Source: Verrucomicrobiota bacterium
Lineage (GTDB): Bacteria; Verrucomicrobiota; Verrucomicrobiia; Limisphaerales; UBA1319
Direction: 5' to 3'
DNA length: 64,000 nucleotides
NCBI GenBank assembly: GCA_022711435.1
Contig: JAKLFB010000011.1
Span: 62,001 to 126,000, forward strand
In this document: in pieces, positions 59,357 to 64,000 of the stretch
How positions within the stretch are numbered: the stretch's first letter is position 1
Layout of the letters: the number at the start of each line of letters is the position of its first letter
Translations under genes and position numbers: made by a program
Notes under the pieces: generated by a model
The model's input: the letters and a program-made list of their open reading frames with translations, nothing else
Told to the model about the DNA's origin: nothing
The model's database searches: none

Positions 59357-60195
59357 GAACACGTCCTCACGCCGCATGGATCATCGCTGCGGCACTGCTC
59401 GTCCACCCCGATTCCTGCCTCGCCCAACTGTTCTGCTGGGACAACGCCGACGAGGACCTCTATCGGACGGCGGAGCAATTCGATGGCCTGAATGGGGGTG
59501 ATGGATTCGAGGCGTGGCTGATGCTCAATCCGGGCCCGACGGCGGCTGGCGGGTCTTACTTCGTCCAGCAGGCCTCTCACCCCGAGCAACCGCTGGATGG
59601 TGACTACTCGTGGGGTATGAACGGCACGTACGCAGTGGGCCGGGGCCTGGTGAGTCCTGTGTCCGCAGGAACATGGACCTTTCTTGCCGCTCACAATCTC
59701 TACAATGAGGCCAATTCCGGGTTCTCCGGCTTCAACCTCAAGTCCGAGAAGTCGCTCCGCAACGGTCCATTCGACCAGTTCGAGTTATTGCGCTTCGGGT
59801 ACAGCATCAGTACCAGTCCTTATCAAAAGGGCATCGGGTACTCCACCGATGGTGGCGCTAATTACGAGTACGTGGGCGGAGAAGACTGGTCGGGAGACAC
59901 GCTGCAGTACTCGGTAAGTTGGGATGGCCTCGGCAAATACACGCTGTCTGTCGAGAATCAGAGTGACGCAAACAAGGGGCGCCTGTTTGTCACGGTGACG
60001 ACGGCGGGTGGCTCAGTCGCCATGCTAGGCGCGGCCATCTACGGCAAAGATCTCAACGCCGAGAGTCTCACGTTCGATGCCTACATGGTCCCGGAACCGC
60101 CCGCAGCGATGTTTGTACTGGCGTTCACCGCCTTGGCGGTTGCGCTGCAGCGGACCATGCGCACGCCCTCGCCATGTGCCTCCCGCAAAGAGTGA
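59353..60195 (+). CDS. PEP-CTERM sorted secreted protein (280 aa)
   Basis: Start ATG overlaps the upstream stop (ATGA). A signal peptide (WIIAAALLVHPDSCLA) precedes a soluble beta-rich domain with aromatic strings such as FDGLNGGDGFEAWLML and DYSWGMNGTYAVG. The C-terminus is VPEPPAAMFVLAF, then a transmembrane segment and basic residues, the standard PEP-CTERM sorting signal recognised by exosortase. No exosortase gene is in the window. Proteins of this kind usually end up in the extracellular matrix or at the cell surface. It is the last gene of locus B and has no counterpart in locus A. Confidence 0.85.
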   Translation: MRTRPHAAWIIAAALLVHPDSCLAQLFCWDNADEDLYRTAEQFDGLNGGDGFEAWLMLNPGPTAAGGSYFVQQASHPEQPLDGDYSWGMNGTYAVGRGLVSPVSAGTWTFLAAHNLYNEANSGFSGFNLKSEKSLRNGPFDQFELLRFGYSISTSPYQKGIGYSTDGGANYEYVGGEDWSGDTLQYSVSWDGLGKYTLSVENQSDANKGRLFVTVTTAGGSVAMLGAAIYGKDLNAESLTFDAYMVPEPPAAMFVLAFTALAVALQRTMRTPSPCASRKE

Positions 60196-60348
60196 TCGTA
60201 TCTCCTCTTCTCGCGGGCGGTTTAGCGTTGGAGTGTTTTGCCTTCATCACCTGAATCGAGACCCACCTGGCTGCGCCGATCTCCATCCAGATGCCAGTTG
60301 GCTGCGCTCCGAAAAACATGCGCTCGCGCCATCGGAACCGGCCGTTGC

Positions 60349-61518
60349 TCATGCCACTTGCATCTCGTTCCCCGATTCATGCGCCGGTGCGGCATGGATA
60401 TGGACCACCTTGGCGGGGGGGAATCCGTTGAACCAGGTGGCAGAGGCGTTGCTGTAGGCGCCGATGTTCTCGGCATAGACGAGGTCGTCGATCTCGAGGT
60501 CGGGCAGCTCCTCCGAAAGCGACACCACATCGAGGGCATCGCACGTCTGGCCGAACACGGCGCACACCTCGGTCGCCCCCTTCTTGAACGCCTTCAGGTG
60601 GTATTGGCAGTGATCGAACAAGATGCCCGAGAAGGTGTGATAGACGCCGTCGTCGATGTAGTAGCAGGTCTTGCCGTCGCGGACGGCCTTGCCGATGATC
60701 CGGGCGACCGACCAGGCCGCCGTCGCCACCAGGAACCGGCCGGGCTCGGCAATGATCTCGATGTCGTGGGGGAACAGGCGGTCGATCTCGGCGTTGATCT
60801 TGCGGGCCAGGAGGGCGAACGGCTTGACGTGCCGGTTGTAGGGGGCCGGGAAGCCGCCGCCGATATCCAGGATCTTGATCTCGTGTCCGCGGCCGCGCGC
60901 CTCGCCCATCACCGCCGCCGAAATGTTCAGCGCCTGCACGAAGTTCTCGAAGTTCGTGCACTGGCTGCCGACATGGAAGCTGAGGCCCTCGACGACCAGG
61001 CCGATGCGGAACGACTCCTCGATGAGATCGACCGCCTCGCCCGGATCGCAGCCGAACTTGGTCGACAGCTCGACCATCGATCCGGTGTTCGGCACCCGCA
61101 GCCGCAGCACCACGCCCGCATGCGGGGCGTGCTGGCGGATCTTGAGCAGCTCGTTGCGGTTGTCGAACGTCACCAGGGGCTTGTAGGGATCGAGCTCCTG
61201 GAGTGTCTCCTTCGGCTTGGTCGGGTTGGCGTAGATGATCTTGTCCCAGATGAAATCCTGCCGCTCTTTGGCCGGCAGGTGCCGGATGTTCTCGTGGACC
61301 AGCAGGAACTCCGGCATCGAGGCGACGTCGAAGCTGGCCCCGGCGCGGTAGAACGTGCGGACAATGGCCGGATCCGGGTTGGCCTTGACCGCATAGTAGG
61401 CCTGGACGCGCGGGAGATGCTTGCGGAACTCGGCGTAGTTATGCCGCAGCCGCTGGTGATCGATCACCACCAGCGGCGTGCCCTCCTGGCGGGCCAGTTG
61501 GCGCAGTCGCCGGATCAT
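60349..61518 (-). CDS. Ornithine/lysine-type PLP decarboxylase (fold III)
   Basis: A 389-aa enzyme of the alanine-racemase-fold decarboxylases. PLP lysine is K45 in [10 protein letters not shown]. Other signatures are FHVGSQ (181-186), the phosphate-binding GGGFP (220-224), EPGR (258-261) and the catalytic cysteine C326 in FGQTCDALD. These match ornithine decarboxylases rather than the larger SpeA arginine decarboxylases; carboxynorspermidine decarboxylase is less likely because of the CDALD motif. It would make putrescine (or cadaverine) from ornithine (or lysine). Its start overlaps the upstream DHS-like gene by ATGA, so the two enzymes are coupled. The 153-bp gap to the convergent PEP-CTERM gene shows no clear terminator. 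Confidence 0.87.
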   Translation of the reverse strand: MIRRLRQLARQEGTPLVVIDHQRLRHNYAEFRKHLPRVQAYYAVKANPDPAIVRTFYRAGASFDVASMPEFLLVHENIRHLPAKERQDFIWDKIIYANPTKPKETLQELDPYKPLVTFDNRNELLKIRQHAPHAGVVLRLRVPNTGSMVELSTKFGCDPGEAVDLIEESFRIGLVVEGLSFHVGSQCTNFENFVQALNISAAVMGEARGRGHEIKILDIGGGFPAPYNRHVKPFALLARKINAEIDRLFPHDIEIIAEPGRFLVATAAWSVARIIGKAVRDGKTCYYIDDGVYHTFSGILFDHCQYHLKAFKKGATEVCAVFGQTCDALDVVSLSEELPDLEIDDLVYAENIGAYSNASATWFNGFPPAKVVHIHAAPAHESGNEMQVA

Positions 61519-62723
61519 TCCAGCACCGGTTCGGATCCGTCGATCATCTTGACCCGATTGTGCAGGAAGTACTCCTTGACCAATGCCCGGGTCATCCGCT
61601 CGCGCTGGTCATAGAGCCGCTTCAGCGCGCGCGGCTTGTGTTTGGCCAGCGCATAATGGGTCAGGATCGGCATCGCGATCGTCGTGTCCGTGTAGCACAC
61701 GACGGCATCGGGCAGGCGGTTCGGATCCACCTTGCCCCAGCTGACGGCTTCGCTGGGGGTTGCCCCGGAGAGGCCGCCCGTGTCGGGCCGCGCGTCGGTC
61801 ACCTGCAGAAAATAATCCTGGCCAAACTCCTTGATCCGGAGCACCTCCTGGATCTGCGGCTCCGTTTGGAGCATGAAGTTCTTCGGGCTGCCCCCGCCCC
61901 AGAGGACGACGGCGCTCTTGCCGCCCGCGCGCTTGGCCGCCAGCACGAACGCCGTGGTCTCGTTCACGTCGATCGAGGGATTGATCCGCAGCCGGTTGCC
62001 GCGCAGCTCGACGCCGGCGACGTTCATCCCGATCGTCGAGTCGCCGGGCGAGGAGGTGTAGCACGGCACCCCAGCCCGATACGCCGCCGCCAGCACCGAC
62101 ACGTCCTTGAGCTTGTTCTTGCGCTCCCACTCCGCGGCGTATTTGCCCAGCAGGTGGTGCAGCTCGGCCGTCCCCATCTCCTTCTGGAACTCGGGCTGGA
62201 TGAGAATGGCGCGCAGGATCTCGTCGGTGGCCATCAGGCAATCGCTGTAGCCCAGGAGCACGTCATAGATCCGAACGATGTCGTTCTTGCGCAGCTCGGT
62301 GTCGTCGATGCGGAAGCTGCCGACCCGGACCGGGTAGTTGAGGGCGAAGTGGAGGTCGTGATAGAGGTTGGCGCCGGTCCCCACGATCCAGTCGACAAAG
62401 CCGGCCTTGATCAGCGGGATCACGCTCGAGCAGCCCAGCCCGGCTGGCGTCAGCGCGCCCGAAAGCGTCATTCCCACGGTCACGTCAGGGGCCAGCATCT
62501 TCTCCGTAAACAACTGGCAGCCCTCCTTGAGCCGCGCCGCGTTGTAGGCCAGAAACGTCTCGTCGACGAGGCGCTCGACCGATTCCTTCCCCGTGATGTT
62601 GGCCGGCTGGATCCGCTGTCCCGACAGAAATTTCTCCCGCTGGGCCCGCTTCTTCTTCCGGAGCCAGTCCGGCAGTTCCGACACGTTCGCCCGATATCGG
62701 CGATGTTGAGTAGCCTTTGGCAT
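61515..62723 (-). CDS. Deoxyhypusine-synthase-like protein, probably homospermidine synthase
   Basis: A 402-aa member of the deoxyhypusine synthase family. It has the NAD-binding strings [15 protein letters not shown] and [27 protein letters not shown], and the catalytic lysine K331 in [13 protein letters not shown]. Bacteria lack eIF5A, and bacterial members of this family (called SpeY in some species) make homospermidine or related polyamines from putrescine or spermidine. The neighbouring decarboxylase and agmatine deiminase, which both yield putrescine, support that role. Start ATG 62723; divergent from aguA. Confidence 0.88.
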   Translation of the reverse strand: MPKATQHRRYRANVSELPDWLRKKKRAQREKFLSGQRIQPANITGKESVERLVDETFLAYNAARLKEGCQLFTEKMLAPDVTVGMTLSGALTPAGLGCSSVIPLIKAGFVDWIVGTGANLYHDLHFALNYPVRVGSFRIDDTELRKNDIVRIYDVLLGYSDCLMATDEILRAILIQPEFQKEMGTAELHHLLGKYAAEWERKNKLKDVSVLAAAYRAGVPCYTSSPGDSTIGMNVAGVELRGNRLRINPSIDVNETTAFVLAAKRAGGKSAVVLWGGGSPKNFMLQTEPQIQEVLRIKEFGQDYFLQVTDARPDTGGLSGATPSEAVSWGKVDPNRLPDAVVCYTDTTIAMPILTHYALAKHKPRALKRLYDQRERMTRALVKEYFLHNRVKMIDGSEPVLE

Positions 62724-62911
62724 AATATTCAGTTCGACTTTCTATTGGGGCCCCACAATACGTCAGCCCCGCCGCTTGCCAAACCTTTTTTCGACCTGCC
62801 GCGCGCGATCCCCGTCGCCTCGGCGGCTGCCTCTTCGCCGCAGCGGCCAAGGACGAGGCGGATGCCGGTTGCATCCGCACCAAAAACAGGTAAGGTCGCA
62901 GCCATTGGATT

Positions 62912-63997
62912 ATGTCAAAAGCAAACGATCTAAACCTGCAAACACCGGCGGACGCGGGGTATTCGATGCCGGCCGAATGGGAGAAGCACGAGGCCACGTG
63001 GCTGGGCTGGCCGCATCACCCGACCGACTGGCCCGGCAAGCTCGACACCATCCGCTGGGTGTACGGCGAGATGGTCCGCCGGATCGCCTCCGGCGAGATC
63101 GTCCGCCTGCTGGTGGCGGATCGCGCGGAGCGGGCTCTGGCCCGGCGCTGCCTCCGGCTAGCCGGCGCCGATCTCGGCCGCGTCGAGTTCATCATCTGCC
63201 CCACCAACCGCGGCTGGATGCGCGACAGCGGCCCGATCTTCGTCCGCCGGCGCCGCGGCCGCAGCTCCGAGACCGGCATCGTCCACTTCCACTTCAATGC
63301 CTGGGCCAAGTATGACGACTGGCAGCATGACCGACGCGTTCCCGACATGGCCGCCCGCCGCCTGCGCAAGCCCTTGTTCCACGCCCGACACCAGGGCCGC
63401 GATTTCGTCCTCGAAGGCGGCGGCATCGACGTCAATGGCCGCGGCACGCTCCTGACGACCGAGGAATGCTATCTCGATCCGCGCGTTCAGGTCCGGAACC
63501 CCGGGCTGGGACGGCTCGAGATCGAGGCTGCCCTCGAGGCCTATCTCGGGGTGACCAACGTCTGCTGGCTGGCCGCCGGCCCCGTCGGCGACGACACCCA
63601 CGGCCACATCGATGACATCGGCCGGTTCGTCAACCCCCGCACTGTGGTCCTGATCCGCGAGACCAACCGGCGCGATCCCAATTACCGTCCGCTGGCCGAA
63701 AACTGGGATCGGATCCAGGATCTCCGGCTCGAAGACGGCTCGAAGCCGGACGTGGTTCCGCTGCCGATGCCCGCGCCGCTCTATTTCGACGGCGAGAGGC
63801 TTCCGGCCAGCTACGCCAACTTCTACATCGCCAACGCCGCCGTCATCGTGCCCACGTTCAACGATCCGCAGGACCGAGTCGCCCTGGGCACGCTGGCGGA
63901 GCTCTTCCCCGACCGGCCCGTTGTCGGCATCCACGCCGTGGATCTGGTCCTGGGGTTCGGCACCCTCCACTGCCTGACCCAGCAGCAGCCGGCCTGA
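62912..63997 (+). CDS. aguA: Agmatine deiminase
   Basis: A 361-aa guanidino-modifying enzyme that turns agmatine into N-carbamoylputrescine and ammonia. It shows the family motifs HEATWLGWPH, NRGWMRDSGPIF, EGGGIDVNGRGTLLTTEECYL, DDTHGHIDDIGRFV and, at the C-terminus, the catalytic cysteine C354 in LHCLTQQ. The usual GGGxxHC motif is slightly altered to GFGTLHC. It lies 188 bp upstream of the divergent DHS-like gene. The partner N-carbamoylputrescine amidase may follow just beyond the window. Start ATG 62912 without a strong ribosome binding site. Confidence 0.94.
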   Translation: MSKANDLNLQTPADAGYSMPAEWEKHEATWLGWPHHPTDWPGKLDTIRWVYGEMVRRIASGEIVRLLVADRAERALARRCLRLAGADLGRVEFIICPTNRGWMRDSGPIFVRRRRGRSSETGIVHFHFNAWAKYDDWQHDRRVPDMAARRLRKPLFHARHQGRDFVLEGGGIDVNGRGTLLTTEECYLDPRVQVRNPGLGRLEIEAALEAYLGVTNVCWLAAGPVGDDTHGHIDDIGRFVNPRTVVLIRETNRRDPNYRPLAENWDRIQDLRLEDGSKPDVVPLPMPAPLYFDGERLPASYANFYIANAAVIVPTFNDPQDRVALGTLAELFPDRPVVGIHAVDLVLGFGTLHCLTQQQPA

Positions 63998-64000
63998 TCT

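Overview
The window is high-GC bacterial DNA with dense, often overlapping genes. Several features point to the PVC group, most likely Verrucomicrobiota: very large secreted proteins built from cadherin-like, Calx-beta, LamG and TSP3-like calcium modules, a PEP-CTERM protein, Tat-exported GH116 and Gfo/Idh proteins, a GH97 enzyme, a deoxyhypusine-synthase-like polyamine gene, and a PurF without its glutaminase cysteine. This assignment is an inference from gene content. I saw no rRNA, tRNA, CRISPR array or complete insertion sequence. Layout: (1) 1-18551, minus strand: one compact operon (locus A) of six genes. In transcription order these are a 349-aa 'GWNA' secreted protein, a 692-aa partner, a 3031-aa giant protein, a 905-aa multidomain calcium-binding protein, a lipoprotein parvulin/SurA-like foldase, and a tandem-repeat adhesin running off the left edge. 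A good promoter lies at 18692-18721. (2) 18877-26251, plus strand: GH116-like enzyme, M16 zinc protease and GH97 enzyme. (3) 26373-30988, plus strand: metH and a CPBP membrane protease. (4) 30990-37447, minus strand: a chain of overlapping genes, hisF-hisI-membrane protein-trpE-uvrA-Uma2. (5) 37515-39687, minus strand: a NUDIX hydrolase and an RlmI-type methyltransferase, separated by a 269-bp MITE-like element with 31-bp inverted termini. (6) 39873-46832: purF, a Gfo/Idh oxidoreductase, a dimeric dUTPase-like protein, aroC, and a large secreted FAD-dependent oxidoreductase. (7) 47056-60195, plus strand: locus B, a second giant-protein operon of five genes. (8) 60349-63997: a polyamine cluster with an ornithine-type decarboxylase, a deoxyhypusine-synthase-like enzyme and, divergently, agmatine deiminase. 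The main discovery is that loci A and B are paralogous. The same backbone occurs in the same order: GWNA protein, WVG partner, giant protein with shared motifs (YNPNEEHAL, YPQGHGDAWG, NPLGLA.NVVPFDI), and a small 'YGQ' plus TSP3-like protein. In B the first two are fused into one protein. In A the partner and the fourth protein carry large internal insertions (an Ala-rich helical segment; cadherin/RTX/Calx-beta modules). In B the giant protein instead carries two LamG modules. The parvulin lipoprotein occurs only in A. The tail-spike-like 405-aa protein and the PEP-CTERM protein occur only in B. ATGA start/stop overlaps couple several of these genes. This looks like a modular cell-surface or secreted complex of unknown function whose subunits are made together; no characterised system with this gene set is known to me.
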